Source: Thauera sp. (GTDB taxonomy: Bacteria > Pseudomonadota > Gammaproteobacteria > Burkholderiales > Rhodocyclaceae). From it: DNA of 64,000 bases. The translations under genes and the position numbers were made by a program. The stretch covers positions 6,078 through 70,077 of the forward strand of contig DMCZ01000039.1 in NCBI GenBank assembly GCA_003446655.1, written 5' to 3'. A model generated the notes under the pieces. The model made no database searches. It saw nothing but the letters and a program-made list of their open reading frames with translations, and was not told the DNA's origin. The first letter of the stretch is position 1. Every line of letters begins with the position of its first letter. Shown here in pieces: positions 44,519-54,173 of the stretch.

Positions 44519-47195
44519 TCAGTTCCTTTGACGGTGGCGGTAAAGTGCCTTTTCGCCCTCGACCACGGCGAACGTCATTGCAGCAGCGATAAGAATCAGC
44601 CCCCAGTCCGCGAGCTTGATCGGTGCAGTCTTGAAGACCGCATTGGCCAGGGGGTGGTAGGTAAGCCCGATCTGCAGCGAAACCATGAGGGCGACGCCCG
44701 CTTTCATCCAGGGCGTTGTCCGCGTTTTTTCGGTGCGCACGAGCTTGTGGTCGAGCGCGCGGCAGTTGAGCAGGTAGGCGGTCTCGATCATCACGAACAC
44801 GTTTGTCGCGATCGTCCGGGCTTCTTCGATCGAGCGCTCGTTCAAGAGTGCCCATTGAAACAAGCCGAATGCGCTGACCAGCATCAACAGGCTTACAAGC
44901 AGTATCCGCCACAAGAGTCGGCGATCCAGGATCGGTGAGGTGGGCGGGCGCGGCGGGCTCGAAGGCCAGCGTCATGCCGAGCAGGATCGCCGTGCTCATG
45001 TTGATCCACAGGATCTGCAGCGGCGTGATCGGCAGGGCGGTGCCGGCAAACACCGCGACCAGGATCACCAAGCCCTCGCCGGCGTTGGTGGGAATCGTCC
45101 AGGTGATGAACTTCACCAGGTTGTCGAAGATGCCGCGGCCTTCCTCTACCGCGGCCTCGATGGTGGCGAAGTTGTCGTCGGTGAGCACCATCTCGGCGGC
45201 TTCCTTGGCGACCTCGGTGCCGGCAAGCCCCATCGCGACGCCGATGTCGGCCTGACGCAGCGCCGGCGCGTCGTTGACGCCGTCGCCGGTCATCGCGACC
45301 ACCTCGCCATTGGCCTGCAGGGCCTGGACAAGGCGGAGTTTCTGCTCGGGCTCGACACGGGCGAAGACGTCGACGCGCGCAGCAGCCGCACGCAGGGCCT
45401 CGTCGTCGAGCGCGGCGAACTCGCGGCCGGTAAGGGCCGCCTCGCCGTCGCGCACGATGCCCAGCTGGCGCGCGATGGCGATTGCCGTGCCGGGATGGTC
45501 GCCGGTGATCATCTTCACGCGGATGCCCGCGGCGTGACAGGTGCGCACCGAAGTAATCGCCCGCGGACGTGGCGGGTCGATCATCCCGACGAGGCCCAGG
45601 AACACCAGCCCCTCCCGCAGGTGCTCGTGGCTGAGCGCATGGCCGGGCGCCAGCTCGGACCGCGCCACCGCCAGCACGCGCAGGCCTTCTTCGGCCATGC
45701 GCACCGCGACCCTGTTGCTGGTGGCGACATCGACCTCGACGAGGCCGTCGTCGTCATCGAGCATGGTGGTGCAGGCGGGCAAGAGCTTCTCGACCGCACC
45801 CTTGGCATAGACGATCTGCTGCCCGTCGACCTCGTGCAGCGTGGCCATGAACTGGCGTGCGGCATCGAAACTCAGCTCGTCGCGGCGCGGAAAGACCGCG
45901 TTGAGCGTGTCCTCGTCCAGGTCGGCCTTGCGGGCGGCGGTGATCAATGCGCCCTCGGTCGGGTCGCCATCGATCACCCACTGGTTGTGCTCGCGGCGCA
46001 GACGGGCGTCGTTGCACAGCGCGGCCGCGACCAGCGTCGCGCGCAGGGCGCCTTTCGCTTCGATCGGCAGGCCGGCGTGCTCGATACGGCCCTCGGGCGC
46101 GTAGCTGCTGCCGGTGAAGGTGTAGGCCTCGCCGCCCGCCCAGACCTCGCGCACGACCATCTCGTTCTGGGTGAGCGTGCCGGTCTTGTCCGAGCAGATC
46201 ACCGTGGTGCTGCCGAGCGTCTCCACCGCAGGCAGCTTGCGGATGACCGCACGACGCTTCGCCATGCGCGCGACACCGATCGCCAGCGTAATGGTCATCG
46301 CCGCCGGCAGTCCTTCGGGGATGGCGCCGACGGCTAGCGCCACCGCGGCGATGAACATGTCGAACGCGGGCTGACCACGCCACACGCCGACCACGAAGGT
46401 CAGCCCGGCGAGCGCCAGGATGGCGACCAGGAGCCATTGCGCGAACACACCCATCTTGCGCGTGAGCGGCGTGGCGAGGTCGGGTGCGGCGCCAATCAGG
46501 CGGGCGATGCGTCCGGTTTCGGTGCTGTCGCCGGTGGCCACGACCACGCCGGTCGCCCGCCCGGCCACGACAAGGGTGCCGGTGTAGGCCATGTTGCGGC
46601 GGTCGGCGAGTGGAGTGGATTCGGGCAAGGCCGCGGGGTGCTTGTCGACCGGGGTGGATTCACCGGTGAGGGCGGCCTCCGCGGTGCGCAGCTCGCGGCT
46701 GTGCAGCAGGCGCAGATCCGCCGGCACCTTGTCGCCAGCGGCAAGATGAACGACGTCGCCCGGCACCAGTTGCGCTGCATTGATCCTCGTGCGCCGCGCA
46801 TCGCGGGTGACGCTGGCCTCGGTGGCGATCACGCGCGCCAGGGCGGCCAGGGCGGCCTCGGCCTTGCCCTCCTGGATGAAGCCGACGATGGCATTGATGA
46901 GTACGACGGCAAAGATCACGCCCGAATCGATCCACTCCCCGAGCGCGGCGGTGACGGCGCCGGCGACCACCAGCACGAGCACCAGGGGCTGGACGAACTG
47001 CATCAGCAGGCGCAGCAGCGGTCCGCGACCGGGCCGCTGCGACGGGGTGTTGGGGCCGCAGTGCGCTTGTCGCTTGGTTACCTCGGCGGCGTCCAGGCCT
47101 CGAGCCGGATCGACCTGCAGATGCTGGGCAGCATCGCCCGCCTCGATGGCGTACCAGTGTCTGTCCTGATGTAGGGCGTTGGTGCGCTTCGTCAT
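44519..47195 (-). pseudogene. P-type cation ATPase (P2/SERCA-like), frameshifted near the C-terminus
   Basis: An ion-pumping P-type ATPase of the Ca2+/H+ type. In frame 1: cation ATPase N-domain (WYAIEAGDAAQHLQVD), TM1-2, the TGES actuator motif, PEGL in helix 4, phosphorylation motif CSDKTGTLTQNE, KGA nucleotide motif and MTGDGVNDAPALRQADIG, up to about position 44945 (MTLAFEPAAPAHL). The last four helices (RILLVSLLMLVSAFGLFQWA, MKAGVALMVSLQIGLTYHPL) continue in another frame to a stop at 44519. Frame 1 instead runs on to 44502 with about 80 non-family residues. The junction needs a +1 shift, and a few residues normally before the PPRPP block also seem lost. Sequencing error or true inactivation. 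Confidence 0.8.
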
Positions 47196-47291
47196 GGTGT
47201 GTTCCGATCTCTCCATCGCTCGGAGCTGGCCCGCAGTGCCGGGCCAGGGCATTACGATCACTGGACGCGCTGGGATTTCGCAGATCGTGTT

Positions 47292-47940
47292 TCAGGCCGG
47301 CGCATGCGTGTGTTCGTGTCCGCCCTCGTCGTCCGCCGCAAAGACCCGCGGCGTCCGGCAGCCGTGCTCGCAGCGTGCGATCTCGATCTGCAGCGTAGTG
47401 TGCTCGATGTCGAAATCGTCGTGCAGCCGGTCCGCGACCTCGTCGATGAAGGCGTCGCCCGGATGGCCGCCCGGAATCACCAGATGGGCGGTGAGCGCCA
47501 CTTCACGCGTGCTCATCGCCCAGACGTGAAGGTCGTGCAAGCTCGCGACGCCGGGCTGCGCCCTCAGGTAGGCATGGACGGCCTCGAGGTCGATGTGCTC
47601 GGGCACGCCGTCGAACAGCAGATGGATGGATTGCCGGAACAGGCTCCAGGTCCCGGCGACAATCACGATTGCAATCACGAGGCTGACCACCGGGTCGATC
47701 CAGGTCCAGCCCTGCCACAGATACAGCACCCCTGCCGCCACTAAGCCGAGTGAGACCAGCGCGTCGGCCGCCATATGGAGGAAGGCGCCGCGGATGTTGA
47801 GGTCCGTCTTGCTGCCCGACATGAAGAGTGCGGCGGTGACGGCATTGATGACGACACCGATTGCGGCAACGATGATGATCGTCATGCCTTCGGTGCTGGC
47901 CGGGCTCTGCAGCCGGCCGATGGCCTCCCAGGCCAGCGTT
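47292..47940 (-). pseudogene. Cation diffusion facilitator (CzcD-like), N-terminally truncated
   Basis: The C-terminal two thirds of a CDF metal exporter. Retained: the end of TM3 (LAWEAIGRL), TM4 (IIIVAAIGVVINAVTAALFM), the metal-site helix with HMAADALVSLGLVAAGV (H and D of the HxxxD motif), TM6 and the cytoplasmic domain VHAYLRAQPGVASLHDLHVW, ending in a His-rich tail (GGHEHTHAP). TM1, TM2 and the first metal motif are absent; upstream sequence in the same frame is unrelated. The only ATG in the retained part (47885) would give 197 residues, too short to be a working transporter. It lies between the frameshifted P-type ATPase and an OsmC gene. Confidence 0.78.
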
Positions 47941-47980
47941 CTGAAACCCTGTATGTGATCGCCCCGCGCGCCGTTCGTGT

Positions 47981-48403
47981 TCAGGCTCCGACCGCGTCAG
48001 CGCGGCGTAGCCTGCCCGCGAGCGTGGTCCCCGGCGCGACCGTGTTGAACACCGTGCCAAATTTGCGCACGTTCTCGTGCAGCAACTCGAGGCGGCGGTC
48101 CGATTCGTCGGTGTCGACGATGATCTCGTAGTCGATCGACTCCATCCGCGGTGGCACGTCCTGACGGACGCCGTGCACGCGCACCTCGACGCCGCGCAGC
48201 TTGAAATCGAGGATCGGCACCACGCGTTCGATACCCTTGATCATGCAGGCCGACAGCGCGGCCAGCAGCAGTTCGGCGGGGTTGAACGCGTCCGGGTTGC
48301 CGGCGAGGTCGGTGTCGAGGTCGATCTGCGCCGCCTTGCAGCGCGCTTCGCTGCGGTGCGCGTCGATGCGGCGCGAGACGACCTTGAACTCGAGCTTGGC
48401 CAT
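47981..48403 (-). CDS. OsmC-family protein
   Basis: A 140-residue OsmC/Ohr-fold protein. Recognisable blocks: NPDAFNPAELLLAALSACM (the central helix with the first reactive Cys), FKLRGVEVRVHGVRQD, MESIDYEIIVDTDESDRRL and LHENVRKFGTVFNTV. Classic OsmC/Ohr peroxidases have a second Cys near the last helix, in a position occupied here by FGTVFNT without Cys. Thiol-peroxidase activity by the usual disulfide is therefore doubtful. It lies 2 bases before the thioredoxin-like gene's stop on the same strand order, so the two are probably co-transcribed. No clear physiological role. Confidence 0.82.
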   Translation of the reverse strand: MAKLEFKVVSRRIDAHRSEARCKAAQIDLDTDLAGNPDAFNPAELLLAALSACMIKGIERVVPILDFKLRGVEVRVHGVRQDVPPRMESIDYEIIVDTDESDRRLELLHENVRKFGTVFNTVAPGTTLAGRLRRADAVGA

Positions 48404-48405
48404 GC

Positions 48406-48636
48406 TCAGAACCAGCCTTCGACCTTGCTGCGCGCGGGCACGCCGCCAGCATGCACCACGGTGCCGTCGATGACGACAGCCGGTGTCGCCATTACGCCGT
48501 AGGTCATGATCTTCTGGATGTCCTCGACCTTCTCGAGCGCGATCTGCTCGCCCTTGGCTGCCGAGACTTCCTCGATCAGTTTCACGGTGTTCTTGCAGTT
48601 GGCGCAGCCGGTGCCCAGAACCTTGATGTCTTTCAT
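48406..48636 (-). CDS. Thioredoxin-like redox-active disulfide protein (CANC)
   Basis: A 76-residue minimal thioredoxin-fold protein. MKDIKVLGTGCANCKNTVKL holds the CxxC redox pair (C11, C14), and TPAVVIDGTVVHAGGVP has the cis-Pro loop. Proteins of this small family often follow YraQ-type permease genes. That is supported here by a 4-base overlap (CCATGA) with an upstream open frame whose last about 30 residues look like a permease end. AGGAGA lies about 8 bases before the ATG. The redox partner is not known. Confidence 0.85.
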   Translation of the reverse strand: MKDIKVLGTGCANCKNTVKLIEEVSAAKGEQIALEKVEDIQKIMTYGVMATPAVVIDGTVVHAGGVPARSKVEGWF

Positions 48637-48750
48637 GGTGTTTCTCCTAACAGGACCGTGTTGAAGATGTAGCCGACCAGGATGATCCCGGTGGCGACGA
48701 TGGAAACAGGGTGGCCGATCCGCCTCATCCTCAACGCCCTGCGCAGGAGG
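48633..48750 (-). pseudogene. C-terminal remnant of a membrane permease
   Basis: About 35 codons ending in a membrane helix (HPVSIVATGIILVGYIFNTV) and a stop TGA that overlaps the ATG of the thioredoxin-like gene. The hydrophobic end and the coupled overlap fit the last helix of a YraQ-type permease whose upstream part is missing; left of the helix the frame runs into sequence overlapping the end of the ATP-grasp-like gene. Identification is tentative. Confidence 0.42.
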
Positions 48751-48813
48751 ATGTGCTCGGGCAGCGCGCCGGTCACCTGCCTTTGAAGACGCGGCACCCG
48801 CCAAAAAGATGCT

Positions 48814-50214
48814 TCAGGCCTGCAGGCCATTCAGCTGCGTGCGTGGTTGCGGTGGCTGATCGTCGACAACGGGGTATGCACGAGCGTCCGCTGGAACTGC
48901 AGCGCTGGCGAGAAAGACGGGTGCAAAGCCGCCGCCGGGTGTGCGGAAATTTGTGGTCTGGCCCATGTAGAGGCGGGCCGCGACGAGCTGGATCTCGCCT
49001 GCATAAACATAGGCGCGGATGTCGAGCTTGAGGTCGTTGCCGGTGCCGTCTACGCGGACCCGGCGCTCCGAGGGCAGGGCGAGGCTCTGGGCCACATAAC
49101 CGCCACCGAGGATGCTCTGCCACACGCGCTGGGTGAGCTTGTCTCCGCGATAGGCGGCGCGGCTGCCGAAGCCGCTGGCGGGTTTGAAGAACAGGCTGCG
49201 GCGCGCGGCCCACAAGGCGTCGGCGCGCTCGGGCGTGACCTCGACGGTGCGCGGAATGCCGGCCACGAGACGGTCGATGGTGGGCTGCGGAACACCCAGC
49301 GCCGCGAGGCAAGCCGGGTCGCTCAGCAGCGCAAGATTGCGCTTGTCCGCGTAAAGGGCGTGCGCGCGCGGGTGCGGCGTGAGCACGACCGCGCCCGCTT
49401 CGAAGGCGGTACGCAGGGCGGCCGACGACGGGCTCTCGAGGTAGAAATCGGTCAGGCGGTTGTACACGAGGTCCAGCGCCCGGCCCGCGTGCGTCAGCAC
49501 GCCCTCGTCAAATGCAAGTTCGCCCGGGTCGCAGATCACGGCTTCGATCCCCGCGCTGCGGAACAGGTGCTGGAACAGCAGGAACTCCGGGTGGAGATAA
49601 TGCTGTTCGGGCGCCTCGTCGACGATCGCGATGCGTTGTGGCCGGCCGCTGCGGCCCTGCAGCGCCCATTCATTCTGGAAGCTGTCCAGCCACCGCTGGT
49701 CGAGCGCGTCGAGCTCGGCGGTGGGGCGCAGGTGCGGCACGATCTGTGCGCAGCACGCCTGCTGCGCGCGGGCGAGCGCCCGGTTGAGCATGGCGCCGCC
49801 GGCGTTGGTGTTGATCTCGATGAGCTGCGGGCCGCTGTCGCAGACATGAAAGTCGAAGCCCATGAAGACGCCTTTCGGCCCGGGGTCAAGCCTGGCGATC
49901 CTTGGCTCACGCGCGAGCACCTCGGCCTGATAGGCAGGCAGCGCGATGACGGTTTCGACCGCAGCCACGATATCGGCCATGGCTTGCAGGGTCTCGGGGG
50001 CCATGAACACCGCAGTGGCCGAGAACAGGTGCGGGCGGCTGCGTTCGATCTCCGCGGCGAGCCCGAGCAGCGCGGGTTCGGCTTCGAGCTGCTGGCGCAG
50101 GCGCTCGGGGTCGAGGCTGCGGCAGTCGCAGCCGCTGTTGAGCGCCTGCGCGATCGCGAGCGCACCGCCCTTTGCGCTGATGTCGTGCGCGCCTTCTGCT
50201 GTGGTCGCTGTCAC
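48814..50214 (-). CDS. ATP-grasp-like hypothetical protein
   Basis: A 466-residue cytoplasmic protein I cannot assign to a named enzyme. It has features of ATP-grasp ligases: GFDFHVCDSGPQLIEINTNA mid-protein, YNRLTDFYLESPSS, the nucleotide-loop-like LFFKPASGFGSRAAYRG, and late DLKLDIRAYVYAGEIQLVAA with RLYMGQTTNFRTPGGGF. The start is uncertain: a GTG at 50214 is the first plausible codon after the upstream MBL gene's stop (50222), with no strong ribosome site. Both genes lie in the same direction, 7 bp apart, so they form an operon. The substrate is unknown. Confidence 0.68.
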   Translation of the reverse strand: MTATTAEGAHDISAKGGALAIAQALNSGCDCRSLDPERLRQQLEAEPALLGLAAEIERSRPHLFSATAVFMAPETLQAMADIVAAVETVIALPAYQAEVLAREPRIARLDPGPKGVFMGFDFHVCDSGPQLIEINTNAGGAMLNRALARAQQACCAQIVPHLRPTAELDALDQRWLDSFQNEWALQGRSGRPQRIAIVDEAPEQHYLHPEFLLFQHLFRSAGIEAVICDPGELAFDEGVLTHAGRALDLVYNRLTDFYLESPSSAALRTAFEAGAVVLTPHPRAHALYADKRNLALLSDPACLAALGVPQPTIDRLVAGIPRTVEVTPERADALWAARRSLFFKPASGFGSRAAYRGDKLTQRVWQSILGGGYVAQSLALPSERRVRVDGTGNDLKLDIRAYVYAGEIQLVAARLYMGQTTNFRTPGGGFAPVFLASAAVPADARAYPVVDDQPPQPRTQLNGLQA

Positions 50215-50221
50215 GACGGGC

Positions 50222-51166
50222 TCATTGTGCGGATTCGAACCGCAGGTAGGCACGGCTGACATTGCCGCGGTGGAGTTCGTCGTAGTTGGCCAGGCGGGCG
50301 AACTGCGGCGCGTCGCCGAGTTGTGCGACCGCTTCATCCACCCCGGCCATGTCCTCGGCCAGCGCCTTGACGCCACTGACGATGAAGGCGAGGTAGTCGC
50401 CGGTGTCGGCCTGGGCCTTGGCGAGGTCCGTGACCGCGCCATGGCCGGGCACGATGACTGCGGGCTGCAGCGCCTTCAGGCCCTCGAAGGCCTGCAGCCA
50501 GGTCTCGGCATTGCTCTGCGGCAGGATGCCCAGCAGCCGATCAACATAGACATGGTCGCCCGAGAAGGCGACACGCTCCTGTGGTAGCCAAACGACCGCA
50601 TCGCCCGGAAAGTGCGCGTCGGCGAAGTAATGGATCTCGATGCGTCGGCCGCCCAGGTCCAGCGTTTCGTGGGTGCCCTCGAGGCGGCGGTTGGCGGTGA
50701 CCGGCTCGGTGCCGTCCAGGCGTTCCTTGAGCACGGGGCGCAGGCTGTCGAGCTGGGCGAGGGCGTTCTTCTGCTGGGTGTCGGCGGTGCGCGCGAGCGC
50801 AATCACATCGGTGCCCTTGCTGCGGAAGTAGCTGTTCCCTAGCCAGCGGTGATCCTGGGCGCCCGTGTTGATGACCCAGCGCACAGGCTTGCCGGTGAGC
50901 CGGGTGGCTTCGGCTTCGAGTAACTGCGCGCCCTGCTGCGAGGCGCCGCTGTCGATCAGGACTGCGCCTTCTGTGGTGTCGATGACGCCGAAATTGGCGT
51001 TGAGGGCGTGATTCTCGTAGGTGCGCGCGCCGATGGGGCCGATCAGGGCATGGACGCCGTCGGCAAGCTCCCGGTGATCGAGGCGGAAGCTGTCACTTGC
51101 CAGGGCCGGTGCAATGAGTGCGGCGCTGAGCGCGACGCTGGAAACAATTCGGGCGAGTGTCGTCAT
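50222..51166 (-). CDS. Exported metallo-beta-lactamase-fold protein with altered metal motif
   Basis: A 314-residue protein with a signal peptide (IVSSVALSAALIAPALA). The MBL fold is evident: NFGVIDTTEGAVLIDSGAS, YFADAHFPGDAVVWLPQERV, AFSGDHVYVDRLLGILP and PAVIVPGHGAVTD. However, the usual HxHxDH reads TGAQDH (VINTGAQDHRWLGNS), so the two first metal-binding His are replaced by Thr and Ala while the Asp-His pair and later H (FADAHFPGD, SGDHV, PGHG) remain. At best one metal site is complete. It is upstream of and probably co-transcribed with the ATP-grasp-like gene. Substrate unknown. Confidence 0.78.
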   Translation of the reverse strand: MTTLARIVSSVALSAALIAPALASDSFRLDHRELADGVHALIGPIGARTYENHALNANFGVIDTTEGAVLIDSGASQQGAQLLEAEATRLTGKPVRWVINTGAQDHRWLGNSYFRSKGTDVIALARTADTQQKNALAQLDSLRPVLKERLDGTEPVTANRRLEGTHETLDLGGRRIEIHYFADAHFPGDAVVWLPQERVAFSGDHVYVDRLLGILPQSNAETWLQAFEGLKALQPAVIVPGHGAVTDLAKAQADTGDYLAFIVSGVKALAEDMAGVDEAVAQLGDAPQFARLANYDELHRGNVSRAYLRFESAQ

Positions 51167-51256
51167 GAGTGCGGAAGCAAGTGCGGATATGCTGATGAAT
51201 ACGATAAAAAAGAAGCACGAGCGTGAGTCCCGTGCTTCTTGATTGTGGGCAGCACT

Positions 51257-51649
51257 TCAGTCGCGCGCCTGTTCCTGCTCGGCTTCCATCAGCATGGCTG
51301 CAAGCGAGGTGAGCCCCTCGGCCTGCGCCGCCTCCGAGATTTCCTCGAGTCGGGCGCCGCGGTCGATGGCGCGGGCGGTCTGGCTGTCGCTCGGAAGCTG
51401 ACTGCGGAACTCCTGCAGCCGTGAAGCCAGCGCGCCGAGGACGCTGTTGTCCGATTCGCCGGGCGAGCCCGTGGCGTTCTGCTCCTCGAGTGCTTCGAAA
51501 AGGGCCCCTGCGAGCGCATGAAGCCCTTCGGCGTTCGCGCTCGCGGCGATCTCTTCGGCGGTAGCGCCACGCGCGATCGCCACCGCAGTCTTGCTGTCCG
51601 TCGGCAGGGTTTCGCTGTAGTTGCTCAGAATCTGCTTGATGATGTCCAT
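51257..51649 (-). CDS. Small acidic protein with two internal repeats, unknown
   Basis: A 130-residue soluble protein built of two copies of an about 42-residue helical unit: LPTDSKTAVAIARGATAEEI (about residues 15-34) and LPSDSQTARAIDRGARLEEI (about 85-104), each followed by a matching AEGL-x3-A helix. Pattern L-P-[TS]-D-S-[KQ]-T-A-x-A-I-x-R-G-A is shared. No membrane segment, Cys or catalytic motif. GAGGAG stands 7 bases before the ATG. It is divergent from the arsenic cluster and 90 bp from the MBL gene. I know no function. Confidence 0.65.
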   Translation of the reverse strand: MDIIKQILSNYSETLPTDSKTAVAIARGATAEEIAASANAEGLHALAGALFEALEEQNATGSPGESDNSVLGALASRLQEFRSQLPSDSQTARAIDRGARLEEISEAAQAEGLTSLAAMLMEAEQEQARD

Positions 51650-51888
51650 CTGTGTCTCCTCGGTGAAGTGCGACGGGTCGAGCCAGGGATCTGCGCGAAC
51701 GGCGTAGTTGTTTTTCTGCCGGTTTAGCCGATCCAGACGCGGGTGGCGCAAGGGCATGTTGACCGGGGTGTCCGGTGAGGGCGCGGGGCCCGGGTAGGCA
51801 GGCGCTCTAGCTTGCCCGGCGCAAGCAGTTTGATTATGCTCTGCGACGTTTCAAGTCTGCTAAAAATATTGCGTTATTGGAGGTCGAC

Positions 51889-52932
51889 ATGAAGGTTGGC
51901 ATCAACGGTATGGGCCGCATCGGACGGCTGGCGCTGCGTGCGGCGATGGGCGCTGCGGAGCGGCAGGCGGACGATCCGCGCGCGGGCAATCGCCTGGAGG
52001 TGGTGCACCTCAACGAACTGAAGGGCGGTGCCGCTGCCACCGCGCATCTGCTCGCCTTCGACAGCGTGCAGGGCAAGTGGCGCGCGGACATCTGCGCCGA
52101 GGGCGAGAACACCATCCGCATCGACGAGCGCACGCTGTCCTTCTCCTCGCACGCCACCGCCGCCGAAATCCCCTGGGGCGAGCTGGGCGTGGACGTGGTG
52201 CTGGAATGCACCGGCAAGTTCCTGACCCCCGAGACCCTGCAGGGCCACCTCGACCGCGGCGCCAAGCGGGTGATCGTCGCGGCCCCGGTCAAGACCGGCG
52301 GCGTGCTCAACATCGTGGTCGGCATCAACCACGAGCTCTACGACCCGGCGCGCGACCGCATCGTCACCGCCGCGTCGTGCACCACCAACTGCCTGGCGCC
52401 GGTGGTCAAGGTGGTGCACGAGAACCTGGGCATCCGCCATGGCCAGATCACCACCATCCACGACCCCACCAACACCAACCTGGTGGTCGACGCCCCGCAC
52501 AAGGATCTGCGCCGCGCGCGCAGCTCGCTGCTGAGCCTGGCGCCCACCACCACCGGCAGCGCCACCGCGATCGCGCTGATCTACCCCGAACTCAAGGGCA
52601 AGCTCAACGGCCACGCCGTGCGCGCGCCGGTGCTCAACGCTTCGCTCACCGACTGCGTGTTCGAGCTGCAGCGCGCGACCACGGTGGAGGAGGTCAACGC
52701 GCTGTTCAAGGCCGCGGCTGAAGGCGAGCTCGCCGGCATCCTCGGCTACGAGGAGCGCCCGCTGGTGAGCGTCGATTACGCCCGCGACACGCGCAGTTCG
52801 ATCGTCGATGCGCTCTCGACCATGGTCACCGACGGCACGCTGCTCAAGGTGTACGCCTGGTACGACAACGAGATGGGCTACGCCTGCCGCATGGTCGACC
52901 TCGCCTGCCACATGGAAGCCGTGGGCATCTAA
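51889..52932 (+). CDS. ArsJ-associated glyceraldehyde-3-phosphate dehydrogenase
   Basis: A 347-residue cytoplasmic GAPDH. NAD-binding opening [20 protein letters not shown], catalytic [20 protein letters not shown] with C164, and terminal [15 protein letters not shown]. In ars clusters this enzyme uses arsenate in place of phosphate to make 1-arseno-3-phosphoglycerate, which ArsJ exports. The next gene, 3 bases on, is arsJ, which supports that role over glycolysis. The ATG at 51889 is chosen because TTGGAGG is 7 bases upstream; a TTG at 51877 is part of that site. Upstream AT-rich sequence (51820-51875) likely holds the cluster promoter. Confidence 0.92.
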   Translation: MKVGINGMGRIGRLALRAAMGAAERQADDPRAGNRLEVVHLNELKGGAAATAHLLAFDSVQGKWRADICAEGENTIRIDERTLSFSSHATAAEIPWGELGVDVVLECTGKFLTPETLQGHLDRGAKRVIVAAPVKTGGVLNIVVGINHELYDPARDRIVTAASCTTNCLAPVVKVVHENLGIRHGQITTIHDPTNTNLVVDAPHKDLRRARSSLLSLAPTTTGSATAIALIYPELKGKLNGHAVRAPVLNASLTDCVFELQRATTVEEVNALFKAAAEGELAGILGYEERPLVSVDYARDTRSSIVDALSTMVTDGTLLKVYAWYDNEMGYACRMVDLACHMEAVGI

Positions 52933-52935
52933 AAA

Positions 52936-54165
52936 ATGCAACACGTCGCGCGCAACTACGCCATCGTCACCGCCGCCTACTGGGGCTTCACGCTCACCGA
53001 CGGCGCGCTGCGCATGCTGGTGCTGCTGCACTTCTACCGCCTGGGCTACTCGCCGTTCACGCTCGCCTTCCTGTTCCTGCTGTACGAGGCGGCGGGCGTG
53101 CTGGCGAACCTGGTCGGGGGCTGGCTGGCGACGCATTACGGCATCGCGCGCATGCTCAGCGTGGGCCTGGTGACGCAGATCATGGGCTTCGTGCTGCTGT
53201 CGCTGCTCGACCCGGGGTGGACGGCGGCGATGGCTGTGGCCTGGGTAGTGCTGGCCCAGGGCATCTGCGGCGTGGCCAAGGACCTGACCAAGACCGCGAG
53301 CAAGTCGGCGATCAAGATCACGCAAGCCGAGGCGAAGGAACAGGCCCGGGGCGGGGATCAGGGCCAGCTCTTCAAATGGGTGGCGTGGTTCACCGGCAGC
53401 AAGAACGCGATGAAGGGCATCGGCTTCTTCCTCGGCGGCGCGCTGCTGGAGACGCTCGGCTTTCGTGGCGCGCTGAGGACGATGGCGGGGTTGCTGGCGC
53501 TGGTGCTGATCGGCGTTGTCACTTCGCTGCCACCGATGATGGGGAAGAAGAAGGCGTCGAAGTCGGTGCGCGAGCTGTTTGCCAAGAACCCCGGCATCAA
53601 CACCCTGGCTGCGGCGCGCGTGGTGCTGTTCGGCGCGCGCGACGTGTGGTTTGTGGTCGGCGTGCCGGTTTTCCTGTATTCGGCGGGGTGGACCTTCACC
53701 ATGGTCGGTACCTTCCTCGCCGCATGGACTATCGGCTATGGTCTGGTGCAGGCGCTGGCGCCGCAGATCGTGCGCCGCAGCGCCGACGGCCTCAGCAGCG
53801 AGGTACCGGCGGCGCGCCTGTGGTCGGCGCTGCTTGCGGCGGTGCCGTTGCTGCTGGCGGTCGCGGTGGTGCTGGAGGCGCCGCAGCTCGAATGGGTGGT
53901 GGTGACCGGACTGGGGGTGTTCGGCTTCGCCTTTGCGGTCAATTCCTCGGTGCACTCCTACCTGGTGCTGGCCTACGCGGGCTCCGAGAAGGCAGCCGAG
54001 GACGTCGGCTTCTACTACGCCGCCAACGCGCTCGGGCGCTTCATCGGCACGCTGCTGTCGGGCGTGCTGTACCAGTGGGGCGGGCTGCTGTACGCGCTGA
54101 TCGGTTCGGCTGTGATGCTGGCGCTGTGCTGGGCGGCCACGCTCGCGCTGCCAAGTAAATCGTGA
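52936..54165 (+). CDS. arsJ: Organoarsenical efflux transporter ArsJ (MFS)
   Basis: A 409-residue inner-membrane MFS transporter. About 12 helices; ArsJ-like blocks are YWGFTLTDGALRMLVLLHFY, FLLYEAAGVLANLVGGWLAT, GICGVAKDLTKTASKSAIK, FKWVAWFTGSKNAMKGIGFF and SSVHSYLVLAYAGSEKAAED. It exports 1-arseno-3-phosphoglycerate produced by the GAPDH encoded just before it, giving arsenate resistance without reduction. The stop is at 54165, 8 bases before the arsR ATG; the operon order gapdh-arsJ-arsR is compact. Confidence 0.94.
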   Translation: MQHVARNYAIVTAAYWGFTLTDGALRMLVLLHFYRLGYSPFTLAFLFLLYEAAGVLANLVGGWLATHYGIARMLSVGLVTQIMGFVLLSLLDPGWTAAMAVAWVVLAQGICGVAKDLTKTASKSAIKITQAEAKEQARGGDQGQLFKWVAWFTGSKNAMKGIGFFLGGALLETLGFRGALRTMAGLLALVLIGVVTSLPPMMGKKKASKSVRELFAKNPGINTLAAARVVLFGARDVWFVVGVPVFLYSAGWTFTMVGTFLAAWTIGYGLVQALAPQIVRRSADGLSSEVPAARLWSALLAAVPLLLAVAVVLEAPQLEWVVVTGLGVFGFAFAVNSSVHSYLVLAYAGSEKAAEDVGFYYAANALGRFIGTLLSGVLYQWGGLLYALIGSAVMLALCWAATLALPSKS

Positions 54166-54173
54166 GAACTACC

